The notes under the pieces are model-generated. The model had not been told where the DNA came from. It was given only the letters and a program-made list of their open reading frames with translations, and did not search any database. From assembly GCA_050747865.1 (NCBI GenBank), contig JBOGJI010000119.1:1-12936 (forward strand): 12,936 bases of DNA, written 5' to 3'. This stretch comes from JBOGJI01 sp050747865 (GTDB taxonomy: Bacteria; Acidobacteriota; Thermoanaerobaculia; Multivoradales; JAHEKO01). The translations under genes were made by a program, and so were the position numbers. Shown piece after piece: positions 1 to 6,118 of this stretch (positions are counted from its first letter, which is position 1; each line of letters opens with the position of its first letter).

Positions 1-35
1 AGGAGCTGTGCATGCGACTTGAGAAGACCATCGGT

Positions 36-120
36 CAGCCGTGTGCGGGAAATCCGCACGCACGGTTGGAACGGGGACCTCAGGAAACGGAGTCGACAGG
101 CCACCGCGCCTGAGGTCTAC
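36..120 (+). ncRNA. Group II intron domains V and VI
   Basis: Domain V: the lower helix pairs 36-42 (cagccgt) with 62-68 (acggttg), with the catalytic triad AGC at 37-39. A two-base bulge (gc, 60-61) follows, then an upper helix 43-48 with 54-59 capped by a gaaat loop. The AGC triad is that of IIA/IIB-type introns rather than the CGC of the Oceanobacillus IIC intron. Domain VI: 76-84 (gacctcagg) pairs with 109-117 (cctgaggtc). A113, opposite U80, can bulge as the branch-point adenosine. It lies seven bases before C120, the standard branch-to-splice-site distance. All pairing was done by eye. Confidence 0.83.
112..115 (+). promoter_or_regulatory. Shine-Dalgarno of uvrB, lying inside intron domain VI
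   Basis: GAGG seven bases before the ATG at 123 is the only ribosome-binding candidate for uvrB. It is part of the 3' strand of domain VI and contains the presumed branch-point A113. In unspliced RNA it would serve uvrB. After splicing, the site would have to come from the 5' exon, which is outside the window. Confidence 0.5.
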
Positions 121-122
121 CA

Positions 123-2114
123 ATGGACCGCTTCCGCCTCGTCTCTCCGTTCGAGCCTCAGGGCGATCAGCCCGAGGCCATCCGGCAGCTCGTCGACGGC
201 ATCCGCAGGGGCGACGAGCACCAGGTGCTGCTCGGCGTCACCGGATCGGGCAAGACCTTCACCATCGCCAAGATGATCGAGGCGGTCAACCGTCCCACCC
301 TGGTCCTGTCGCACAACAAGACCCTGGCGGCCCAGCTCTTCCAGGAGTTCCAGTTCTTCTTTCCCGACAACGCCGTGGAGTACTTCGTCTCGTATTACGA
401 CTACTACCAGCCGGAGGCCTATGTCCCGCAGAGCGACACCTACATCGAGAAGGAGACCTCGATCAACGAGGAGATCGACCGCATGCGGCTGCGCGCCACC
501 AAGGTGCTGTTCGAGCGTCGCGACGTGCTCATCGTCGCCTCGGTCTCCTGCATCTACGGCCTCGGCTCCCCCGAGACCTTCCACGCCATGCTGCAGTTCT
601 TCTCCGTGGGGGACGACAGCGGCATGGATCAGGCGCTGCGCCGGCTGGTCGAGATGCAATACCAGCGCACGCAGATGGACCTCTTCCCGGGCTCGTTCCG
701 CGTGCGCGGCGACGTGCTCGAGGTCCTGCCGGCTTACGAGAACGAGGGGATCCGGGTCGAGTACTTCGGCGACGAGGTGGAGCGCATCCGGCGCTTCGAC
801 GTGCTGCGCGGCGACGCCATCGCGGAGGTCGAGCGCATCGCGGTCTATCCCCGCACCCACTACGTGACGCCGCGGGACCGGCTCGAGCGCGCCATCGCCG
901 GCATCGAGGAGGAGCTCAAGGGGCGCCTGGCCGAGCTGGAGGCCGCCGGCAGCCTGCTCGAGGCGCAGCGCCTCAAGCAGCGCACCGAGTTCGACCTCGA
1001 GATGCTGCGCGAGATGGGCTACTGCCACGGCATCGAGAACTACTCCCGCCACTTGACCGGCCGAGCGCCGGGCGAGCCCCCACCGACGCTGATCGACTAC
1101 CTGCCCGAGGACTTCCTGTTGGTGGTCGACGAGAGCCACCAGACCATCCCCCAGGTGGGCGGCATGTACCAGGGGGACCGGACGCGCAAGTCGACCCTGG
1201 TGGAGTACGGCTTCCGCCTCCCCTCGGCGCTCGACAACCGCCCGCTCAAGTTCGAGGAGTTTCGGCGGCGCGTCGGCCAGAGCCTGTACGTGTCGGCGAC
1301 ACCCAGCGCCTGGGAGCTGGAGCAGGCGGGCGGCGTCGTGGTGGAGCAGGTCCTGCGCCCCACCGGGCTGGTCGACCCGGCGGTCGAGGTGCGGCCGGCC
1401 GCGGGCCAGGTCGACGACCTAATCGCCGAGATCCGCGAGGTCACCGGCCGCGGCTTCCGCGTCCTGGTCACCACCCTGACCAAACGCATGGCAGAGGAGC
1501 TGTCCCAATATCTCAACGAGCTGGGCATCCGGGTGCGCTATCTGCACAGCGACGTCGACACCCTGGAGCGCGTGGAGATCCTCGCCGGCCTGCGGCGGGG
1601 CGAGCTCGACGTGCTGGTCGGCATCAACTTGCTGCGCGAGGGACTCGACCTGCCGGAGGTGGCGCTGGTGGCGATCCTGGACGCCGACAAGGAGGGATTT
1701 CTGCGCTCCGAGACCTCGCTCATCCAGACCATGGGGCGGGCGGCGCGCAACGTCGAGGGCCGGGTGCTGCTCTACGCCGACCAGGTGACCGACTCGATGC
1801 GCCATGCCATCGAGGAGACCGAGCGGCGCCGCGGCAGGCAGGAGGAGTGGAACGCCGAGCACGGCATCGAGCCGAAGACCATTCTCAAGGACATCCACTC
1901 GCCGCTGGTGCAGATGCAGAACCTGGACTTCTACGGCCCTGGAGACGGCCGGCTGGCGAGTGAGATCGCCGAATCCCATCTCCCCTTGTCGGATCGCATC
2001 CAGCGGCTGGAGAAGGCGATGAAAGACGCGGCCAGGCGGCTGGAGTTCGAGGAGGCCGCGGTCTTGCGGGACCAGCTCCGGGAGCTGCGCGAGCTGCAGA
2101 TCTACGCGGGATAA
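123..2114 (+). CDS. uvrB: UvrABC system protein B (excinuclease subunit)
   Basis: UvrB is the central subunit of nucleotide excision repair. It is loaded by UvrA at bulky DNA lesions, verifies damage with a beta-hairpin, and recruits UvrC for the incisions; it acts in the cytoplasm on DNA. The 663-residue product has the usual family length. Visible motifs are Walker A GVTGSGKT at 38-45, the Tyr-rich beta-hairpin at 91-112 (YYDYYQPEAYVPQSDTY), the Walker B box DESH at 336-339, helicase motif VI QTMGRAARN at 535-543, and the C-terminal UVR motif at about 624-659 that binds UvrC. The ATG at 123 gives the canonical N terminus (F.L.SPFEPQGDQP.AI). The gene has no separate leader in the window because a group II intron ends two bases upstream. 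A bidirectional hairpin follows the stop. The frame is intact. Confidence 0.98.
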   Translation: MDRFRLVSPFEPQGDQPEAIRQLVDGIRRGDEHQVLLGVTGSGKTFTIAKMIEAVNRPTLVLSHNKTLAAQLFQEFQFFFPDNAVEYFVSYYDYYQPEAYVPQSDTYIEKETSINEEIDRMRLRATKVLFERRDVLIVASVSCIYGLGSPETFHAMLQFFSVGDDSGMDQALRRLVEMQYQRTQMDLFPGSFRVRGDVLEVLPAYENEGIRVEYFGDEVERIRRFDVLRGDAIAEVERIAVYPRTHYVTPRDRLERAIAGIEEELKGRLAELEAAGSLLEAQRLKQRTEFDLEMLREMGYCHGIENYSRHLTGRAPGEPPPTLIDYLPEDFLLVVDESHQTIPQVGGMYQGDRTRKSTLVEYGFRLPSALDNRPLKFEEFRRRVGQSLYVSATPSAWELEQAGGVVVEQVLRPTGLVDPAVEVRPAAGQVDDLIAEIREVTGRGFRVLVTTLTKRMAEELSQYLNELGIRVRYLHSDVDTLERVEILAGLRRGELDVLVGINLLREGLDLPEVALVAILDADKEGFLRSETSLIQTMGRAARNVEGRVLLYADQVTDSMRHAIEETERRRGRQEEWNAEHGIEPKTILKDIHSPLVQMQNLDFYGPGDGRLASEIAESHLPLSDRIQRLEKAMKDAARRLEFEEAAVLRDQLRELRELQIYAG

Positions 2115-2119
2115 GAAAA

Positions 2120-2149
2120 CCCCGGCCGGGCGCGGAGCCGCGGCCGGGG
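2120..2149 (-). terminator. Intrinsic terminator between convergent genes
   Basis: A 9-bp G+C stem pairs 2120-2128 (ccccggccg) with 2141-2149 (cggccgggg) around a 12-base loop. Read on the minus strand, the stem is followed by ttttctta (2119-2112), so the uridine tract serves the minus-strand gene ending at 2196. On the plus strand the hairpin directly follows the uvrB stop but has no T tract, so it may act there as a weaker terminator or 3' stabiliser. Confidence 0.75.
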
Positions 2150-2195
2150 GGCGAGGGCTCGGCTCATGGGACCGAGCCAATCGCATGCAGTGCTG

Positions 2196-2576
2196 TCAGG
2201 CGCCCGGATGCTCCTCTTCGGAGTGCTCCTCCATAGCGGGCTCCTCTGCCTCCTCCTCGGCGGCGGCGCAGGGCTCGCCGCTGTCCTCGACGCTCTCGAC
2301 CTCCACGACCGCGTTGCCCTCAGCATCGGCCGTCGCGGTGCCGGTGACCGTGACGTTGTTGCCCGCCGCTGCGGCGAGCTCCTCGTCGGCGCCGGATAGC
2401 GCGATCTCGCTGCCGGCGGCCTCGTCGACCAGCACGTAGCCCGTGGCGTCGGCGTTGGCCTGCAGGCAGCCGGCGAACGTCGTGGCGGCGGGCGCCTCGG
2501 CCTCCTGGGCGACCAGAGCGACCGGCGCGGCGACGAGAGCCAGGGCAAGTGCGGTCATGAACAGTGTGCGCTTCAT
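2196..2576 (-). CDS. Small exported acidic protein of unknown function
   Basis: The ATG at 2576 was chosen because AAGGAGGT (2592-2585) precedes it and a clean signal peptide follows. The product has 126 residues. Residues 1-23 are a Sec signal (MKRT, a hydrophobic core, then ALVA before Gln24), so the protein is probably periplasmic or secreted. The mature part has a FAGCLQ motif (Cys37), YVLVDE, a Gly/Asn turn and NVTVTGTA, which suggests a small beta-barrel. A second Cys is at 103. The tail (about 104-126) is rich in Glu with two His. I associate similar short GCLQ/VTGT proteins with Acidobacteriota, where they have no assigned function. An intrinsic terminator lies 27 bases before the start codon, which suggests attenuation control. 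The gene converges on uvrB. Function unknown. Confidence 0.8.
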   Translation of the reverse strand: MKRTLFMTALALALVAAPVALVAQEAEAPAATTFAGCLQANADATGYVLVDEAAGSEIALSGADEELAAAAGNNVTVTGTATADAEGNAVVEVESVEDSGEPCAAAEEEAEEPAMEEHSEEEHPGA

Positions 2577-2584
2577 CGGATGCG

Positions 2585-2592
2585 ACCTCCTT
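2585..2592 (-). promoter_or_regulatory. Strong Shine-Dalgarno of the small exported protein
   Basis: On the minus strand AAGGAGGT lies eight bases before the ATG at 2576. It is a near-perfect match to the 16S rRNA 3' end. It excludes the upstream in-frame start at 2684, which would place the signal peptide internally. Confidence 0.85.
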
Positions 2593-2603
2593 CGGTGCGG
2601 TTG

Positions 2604-2632
2604 AAAAAAGGCACGGCCGGAGCCGGCCCGTG
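2604..2632 (-). terminator. Intrinsic terminator in the leader of the exported-protein gene
   Basis: On the minus strand an 8-bp G+C hairpin with one bulged base occupies 2632-2612 (cacgg/ccgtg outer arms, loop of four), followed by a run of six T at 2609-2604. The ATG of the small exported protein is 27 bases beyond the T run. The hairpin may end the satD-DUF3307 transcript, attenuate the exported-protein gene, or both. The structure itself is clear; its role is inferred. Confidence 0.75.
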
Positions 2633-2670
2633 ACGTCGAGCCCCTGGGGGCGCAATGTGCGTGCCAGTTG

Positions 2671-2697
2671 TGAACTGCCTGCAACCGCTGCAGTTGT
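2671..2697. repeat. Inverted repeat in the 2633-2765 intergenic stretch
   Basis: AACTGC (2673-2678) is mirrored by GCAGTT (2690-2695) around an 11-base loop, extendable by two G-T pairs. It lies between the DUF3307 stop and the terminator at 2604-2632. It could be an operator or part of a leader RNA. No -10 box is evident nearby on the minus strand. Confidence 0.35.
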
Positions 2698-2765
2698 GGG
2701 CGATCGGCGAGCGTGGTTGGGCCCAGGCGGAGACGAACCGGGAAACTCTCCCTGCCGAGCAGCCG

Positions 2766-3524
2766 CTACAGAACCAGGCGCAACAGGAGGCCGCTTCCCA
2801 CCGCCAGCAGCAGGCTGGTCAGGGTGCCGACCAAGTAGTACTCGGCGGAGAGGCGCTGGTCGAGGTCCTTGAAGCGGGCGATGGACTTGGCGGCCAGCAC
2901 CAGCCCGAGGGCCCCCCACTGGTCGAGCAGCACCAGGGTCAGGGCCATGAGACGCTCGAGGACGCCGATGATGCGGCCGGCGCCCGGCTGGTCGGTCTCC
3001 CCTTCGGGAGCGGTGAAGCGGCGCAGGACCGTGCGCACCACCGACGAAGAGCCGTTGACATTGAAGGCGTAGGCCGCCAGCAGCCAGGCGCCGGGCCGGA
3101 TGTCCGCCATCCGCGCCAGGTCGGGGAACCACGGACGTCCGGCGACGCGCAGCATGAGCCATGCGGCTCCCGCGAGGATCAGCAGATGGACGATCTGATC
3201 CGTGGCAAAGAGCCAGAACCGCTCCGGGCGTTGCTCGCTGGCAGCCTCGCGCGAGCGCTCGGCTCGCACGCGCTGCATGCGGGTCTTGGCGGCGTCCACC
3301 AGGCCGTGCAGGACGCCGACGCCGAGGGCGACGAGGATCACGGGTCCGCTCCACACGGGCGCCAGGCAAGCCAGGTGGGCGCCCGTGACCGTCGCGGCGT
3401 GGGCCAGCAGCCACCGCGGCCGCCCCTTGCCCAGCGCCATGCGCCGGGTCTGGAGGACGAAGTCGCCCGCGGTGTGGCCGGCCACGAGGAGGGCGAAGAG
3501 GACGCCTAGGTCAGTCGTTCCCAT
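2766..3524 (-). CDS. DUF3307-type integral membrane protein, partner of SatD
   Basis: The 252-residue product has about six hydrophobic segments (for example 5-17, 60-76, 108-127, 190-213 and 230-252) and is an inner-membrane protein. The family signature is GHTAGDFVLQTRRMALGK at 16-33, His42 and His50, LHGLVDAAK at 72-80 and DQIVHL at 109-114. A C-terminal block (183-241) contains AAKSIARFKD and SAEYYLVGT. Conserved His, Asp, Gln and Lys in or beside membrane segments suggest a transport, metal-binding or sensing role, but the biochemistry is unknown. The ATG at 3524 lies inside the end of satD (14-base overlap) with GGGAG eight bases upstream, so the two are translationally coupled. DUF3307 genes commonly neighbour satD. 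The family call is from recalled motifs. Confidence 0.85.
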   Translation of the reverse strand: MGTTDLGVLFALLVAGHTAGDFVLQTRRMALGKGRPRWLLAHAATVTGAHLACLAPVWSGPVILVALGVGVLHGLVDAAKTRMQRVRAERSREAASEQRPERFWLFATDQIVHLLILAGAAWLMLRVAGRPWFPDLARMADIRPGAWLLAAYAFNVNGSSSVVRTVLRRFTAPEGETDQPGAGRIIGVLERLMALTLVLLDQWGALGLVLAAKSIARFKDLDQRLSAEYYLVGTLTSLLLAVGSGLLLRLVL

Positions 3525-4236
3525 GCGCCTTGCTCCCGTCCATCGGCTCTACAGCCGAATCGATGCCAGATTCGGTTTCTATACCGAATTGAGAGAGAAG
3601 GGTTTCCGCCGCCGCCTCGCCCTCCAACACGGCACCGTAGCCGGCCGCCTTCAGGCTCTCGCTCACCGTCGAGGGGCTGACCTCGAAATGCGCCGCCACG
3701 TCCTTCTGCAGCAGATCGCGGGCGGCGCGGATGAATTCGAGCTGCCGGTCGGTCCAGCGCCGGCGCGCCGCCTGCATGAGGGCGAAGAGCCCCTCCAGCG
3801 GCCGCTCGGTGGCACTGCCGAGCCCCTCGGCCGCGAGCCAGCGACCCTCGGCCTGGGCGCGCTCCAGCGCGGCTCGCGCGCGGTGGAAGGCCGGTCCGTC
3901 GAGGCGCACCACCTGCGGCCCCAGGGGAGTGGTGAGGCCGCCCCAGCCGAGGCCGCAGCGCCACTCCACCGGATGCAGGGCGTCCGCCAGCGCGACGACC
4001 ACGGAGACGGCGGCGGCGCGGCTCTGCGGGCTGGCCGCGAACAGCCCCTGGACCTCGTCGCCCCGCGACACCGCCAGGGGCGCCGCCAGCTCGGTTTCGT
4101 GGCGGGCGTTCAGCGCGTCCACGGCCGCCACCAAGCGCCCCTGGACCTTGCCCCGGTCGGCCACCCGGCGGGAACCGACCAGATCGGCCAGGAGAGCGAG
4201 CCAGGTGGGTTCGCCGTTTCGCCCGAAGTCGTTCAC
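3511..4236 (-). CDS. SatD family protein
   Basis: The 241-residue product resembles SatD, first named in the Streptococcus mutans sat (secretion and acid tolerance) operon; its molecular activity is unknown. Visible features are an N-terminal LADLVGSR box (16-23), RGDEVQGL (58-65), CGLGWGGLTT (94-103) and DGPAFHRARAAL (113-124). The GDE, GxGxG and DGPA..RA order recalls nucleotidyl-cyclase-like folds, which is my inference. A C-terminal helix-turn-helix follows at about 173-200 (DLLQKDVAAHFEVSPSTVSE), so the protein may bind DNA or be a regulator. The start is GTG at 4236; no in-frame ATG lies near and no Shine-Dalgarno is present. TATAAT sits eight bases upstream, so the mRNA may be leaderless. 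It is divergent from uvrC and coupled to the DUF3307 gene. Confidence 0.87.
   Translation of the reverse strand: MNDFGRNGEPTWLALLADLVGSRRVADRGKVQGRLVAAVDALNARHETELAAPLAVSRGDEVQGLFAASPQSRAAAVSVVVALADALHPVEWRCGLGWGGLTTPLGPQVVRLDGPAFHRARAALERAQAEGRWLAAEGLGSATERPLEGLFALMQAARRRWTDRQLEFIRAARDLLQKDVAAHFEVSPSTVSESLKAAGYGAVLEGEAAAETLLSQFGIETESGIDSAVEPMDGSKAHGND
3555..3589. repeat. Three alternating inverted arms inside the satD 3' end
   Basis: CCGAAT (3555-3560), ATTCGGT (3570-3576) and ACCGAAT (3583-3589) form two mutually exclusive hairpins, because the middle arm can pair with either neighbour. On the minus strand TATAGA lies between the outer two arms (3583-3578). The block is 30-65 bases upstream of the DUF3307 start, in a locally AT-richer patch of otherwise GC-rich coding sequence. 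It could be an operator, perhaps for the SatD helix-turn-helix, or an RNA switch. Role unproven. Confidence 0.5.
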
Positions 4237-4244
4237 GGTTCGCC

Positions 4245-4250
4245 ATTATA
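4245..4250 (-). promoter_or_regulatory. -10 box of satD (TATAAT)
   Basis: A perfect TATAAT on the minus strand ends eight bases before the GTG at 4236. No recognisable -35 is present. Transcription would begin at or within a base or two of the start codon, which predicts a leaderless mRNA. Confidence 0.6.
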
Positions 4251-4279
4251 CCCGAACCCGGAGGGACCCTCGCTGGTCC

Positions 4280-4285
4280 TACAAT
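4280..4285 (+). promoter_or_regulatory. -10 box of uvrC (TACAAT)
   Basis: TACAAT ends six bases before the GTG start at 4292 with no clear -35 hexamer. Its spacing matches the satD promoter on the other strand and again predicts a leaderless transcript. No LexA-type operator was recognised. Confidence 0.55.
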
Positions 4286-4291
4286 GATCCC

Positions 4292-6109
4292 GTGCACGAG
4301 CGAGTTGCCGAGTGCCTCAGAGAGTTACCCGATCTACCCGGCATCTATGTCTTCCAGGGAGACCGCGGGAGGGCGCTCTACGTCGGCAAGGCCAAGTCGC
4401 TGAAGAAGCGCGGGCGTAGCTATCTCGGCAGCGGCCACGAGCCCCGCATCGCCGCCATGCTCGGCGAGGCGCGGGACCTCGAGTTCGTGGTCACCGATAC
4501 CGAAGGCGAGGCGCTGCTGCTGGAGAACAACTGGATCAAGCGGCGGCGGCCGCCCTACAACGTCCTCCTGCGCGACGACAAGACCTACCCCTACCTCAAG
4601 CTCACCGCCGATCCCTATCCCAGGATCGTCTTCACCCGCCGCATCCGCAACGACCGCGCCGAATATTTCGGTCCCTTCCTGCCCGGCGGCCGGGCGCGCC
4701 AGGCGATCAAGCTGGCGCAGAAGCTCTTCGGCATCCGGGTCTGCAATCTGGAGATCGACGGCGGGCTGGCCCGTCCCTGTCTCTACTACGACATGCACCG
4801 CTGCCTCGGCCCCTGCGTCGCCGGGCTGACCACCAAGCAGGCCTACGACGAGGCGGTGGCGCAGACCCGCCTGCTGCTGTCCGGCCGCAGCGAGGAGCTG
4901 GCGCGCGGCCTGCGCGGCCGCATGGCGCAGGCGGCCGCGCGTTTGGAGTACGAGGAGGCGGCGCGCCTGCGCGACCTGCTGCGCGAGGTCGAGACCGTCA
5001 GCCAGCGCCGCAAGCTCTCGTCGCCGACAGGCGAAGACGTGGACGTGTTCGGGGTCGAGATCCGGGGCGGTCGCGCCGCGGTGGCGGTATTGGTGATGCG
5101 CGGCGGGCAAGTGCTGGACCGCCGGGAGCTGTTCTGGGAGCGGCCGGCGGGGGAGGAGCTGACCGCCGAGGGGCTGCTCTCCGAGCTGCTGCCCCAGATC
5201 TACGACCGCACCACGTTCATTCCCAAGGAGATCCACCTGCCGGCGCCGATCGAAGGCGAGGAGGCGCTGACCGCCTGGCTCTCCGAGCGCAAGGGGGAGC
5301 GGGTCTACGTGCGCCTGCCGGTGCGAGGCGGCAAGGCGCAGCGCGTCGCCCTGGCGGGCCGCAACGCCGAGCTCGCCTTCCGCCGCCGCTTCCGGCTGCA
5401 GGGCGGAACCGACGAGGCGGCGGCCGCCCTCGAGGAGGCCCTGGAGCTGCCCGAGCCACCGCGGCGCATCGAGGGCTTCGACGTGTCGCAGCTCCAGGGC
5501 GGCGAGATGGTGGCCTCCCTGGTGGTCTGGGAGTTGGGGCGCATGCGCAAGGGTGAGTACCGCTCCTTCAACATCCGCGGCTTGCCCGGCCAGGACGACT
5601 TCGCCGCCCTCAAGCAGGCGGTCGAGAGACGCTACCGCCGCCGCCTGGAGGAGACCGGCATGATGCCCGACCTGGTCCTCATCGACGGCGGCCGCGGGCA
5701 GCTCAACGCCGCCCTGCAAGCCCTGACCGGCCTGGGCGTGGAGGAGACGCCGCTGGTCGGCCTGGCCAAGCGGGAGGAGGAGCTCTACCTGGTCGACCAT
5801 CCCGAGCCCCTGCGCCTGCCGCGCAGCCACCCCGGCCTCCGGCTCCTGCAGCAGATCCGCGACGAGGCCCACCGCTTCGCCGTCACCCGCCACCGCCGCC
5901 GCCGCTCCAAGCGCCACCTCGGAAGCCGCCTCGACCAGCTCCCCGGCATCGGCCCCCGGCGCCGCAAGCTCCTCCTGCGCCGCTTCGGCTCCCTCGCCGG
6001 CGTCCTCGCCGCCTCCCCGGATGAGCTGGCTGAGGCCCTCGGCCCCGCCCTGGGCCCTCGCATCCACCGGCATCTGCACGCCGAGCCCGGACCGGAATCC
6101 CTGATGTAG
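4292..6109 (+). CDS. uvrC: UvrABC system protein C (dual-incision nuclease)
   Basis: UvrC makes both cuts around a lesion held by UvrB. The product has 605 residues, normal for the family. The N-terminal GIY-YIG nuclease (3' incision) shows PGIYVF (16-21), YVGKAK (30-35), Arg42 and Glu78. Cys151, Cys163, Cys171 and Cys175 have the 12-8-4 spacing of the iron-sulfur ligands reported in E. coli UvrC. A UVR motif that contacts UvrB lies at about 206-236. The C-terminal half carries the RNase H-like 5' nuclease (FDVSQLQGGE, VLIDGGRGQL, IRDEAHRFAVTRHRRRR) and a tandem helix-hairpin-helix (LPGIGPRRRKLLLRRFGS). The GTG at 4292 gives the canonical N terminus; the longer open frame upstream overlaps satD and is spurious. 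The rnpB promoter overlaps the stop codon. Confidence 0.97.
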   Translation: MHERVAECLRELPDLPGIYVFQGDRGRALYVGKAKSLKKRGRSYLGSGHEPRIAAMLGEARDLEFVVTDTEGEALLLENNWIKRRRPPYNVLLRDDKTYPYLKLTADPYPRIVFTRRIRNDRAEYFGPFLPGGRARQAIKLAQKLFGIRVCNLEIDGGLARPCLYYDMHRCLGPCVAGLTTKQAYDEAVAQTRLLLSGRSEELARGLRGRMAQAAARLEYEEAARLRDLLREVETVSQRRKLSSPTGEDVDVFGVEIRGGRAAVAVLVMRGGQVLDRRELFWERPAGEELTAEGLLSELLPQIYDRTTFIPKEIHLPAPIEGEEALTAWLSERKGERVYVRLPVRGGKAQRVALAGRNAELAFRRRFRLQGGTDEAAAALEEALELPEPPRRIEGFDVSQLQGGEMVASLVVWELGRMRKGEYRSFNIRGLPGQDDFAALKQAVERRYRRRLEETGMMPDLVLIDGGRGQLNAALQALTGLGVEETPLVGLAKREEELYLVDHPEPLRLPRSHPGLRLLQQIRDEAHRFAVTRHRRRRSKRHLGSRLDQLPGIGPRRRKLLLRRFGSLAGVLAASPDELAEALGPALGPRIHRHLHAEPGPESLM

Positions 6110-6112
6110 AAT
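6107..6112 (+). promoter_or_regulatory. -10 box of rnpB (TAGAAT) overlapping the uvrC stop
   Basis: TAGAAT uses the uvrC TAG stop codon as its first three bases. Its end is six bases before G6119, the first base of the RNase P P1 helix, which is the expected -10 to start distance. No -35 is evident. RNase P RNA may therefore have its own start in addition to being processed from uvrC read-through. Confidence 0.5.
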
Positions 6113-6118
6113 CGGCGT

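Larger units (their letters stand above)
1..120 (+). mobile_element. 3' end of a group II intron (truncated by window start)
   Basis: These bases fold as the two 3'-terminal domains of a group II intron, a self-splicing ribozyme and retroelement. Domain V is at 36-68 and domain VI at about 76-117. The predicted intron end is C120, giving the usual AY 3' terminus. The reverse transcriptase/maturase, normally encoded in domain IV just upstream, would lie outside the window; no part of it is recognisable in bases 1-35. The next gene, uvrB, starts at 123, so the element appears inserted between the ribosome-binding region and start codon of a repair gene. The call rests on RNA structure only, and the exact splice site is inferred. 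Confidence 0.82.

Noticed and set aside
117..1139. Minus-strand open frame opposite uvrB
   Set aside because: It is an antisense shadow of conserved uvrB coding sequence and resembles no protein family.
2166..2439. Plus-strand small open frames after uvrB
   Set aside because: They are antisense to the exported-protein gene, which has a strong ribosome-binding site and signal peptide.
3731..4291. N-terminal extension of uvrC from the upstream open frame
   Set aside because: The extra residues are antisense to satD, and the GTG at 4292 gives the normal UvrC N terminus.
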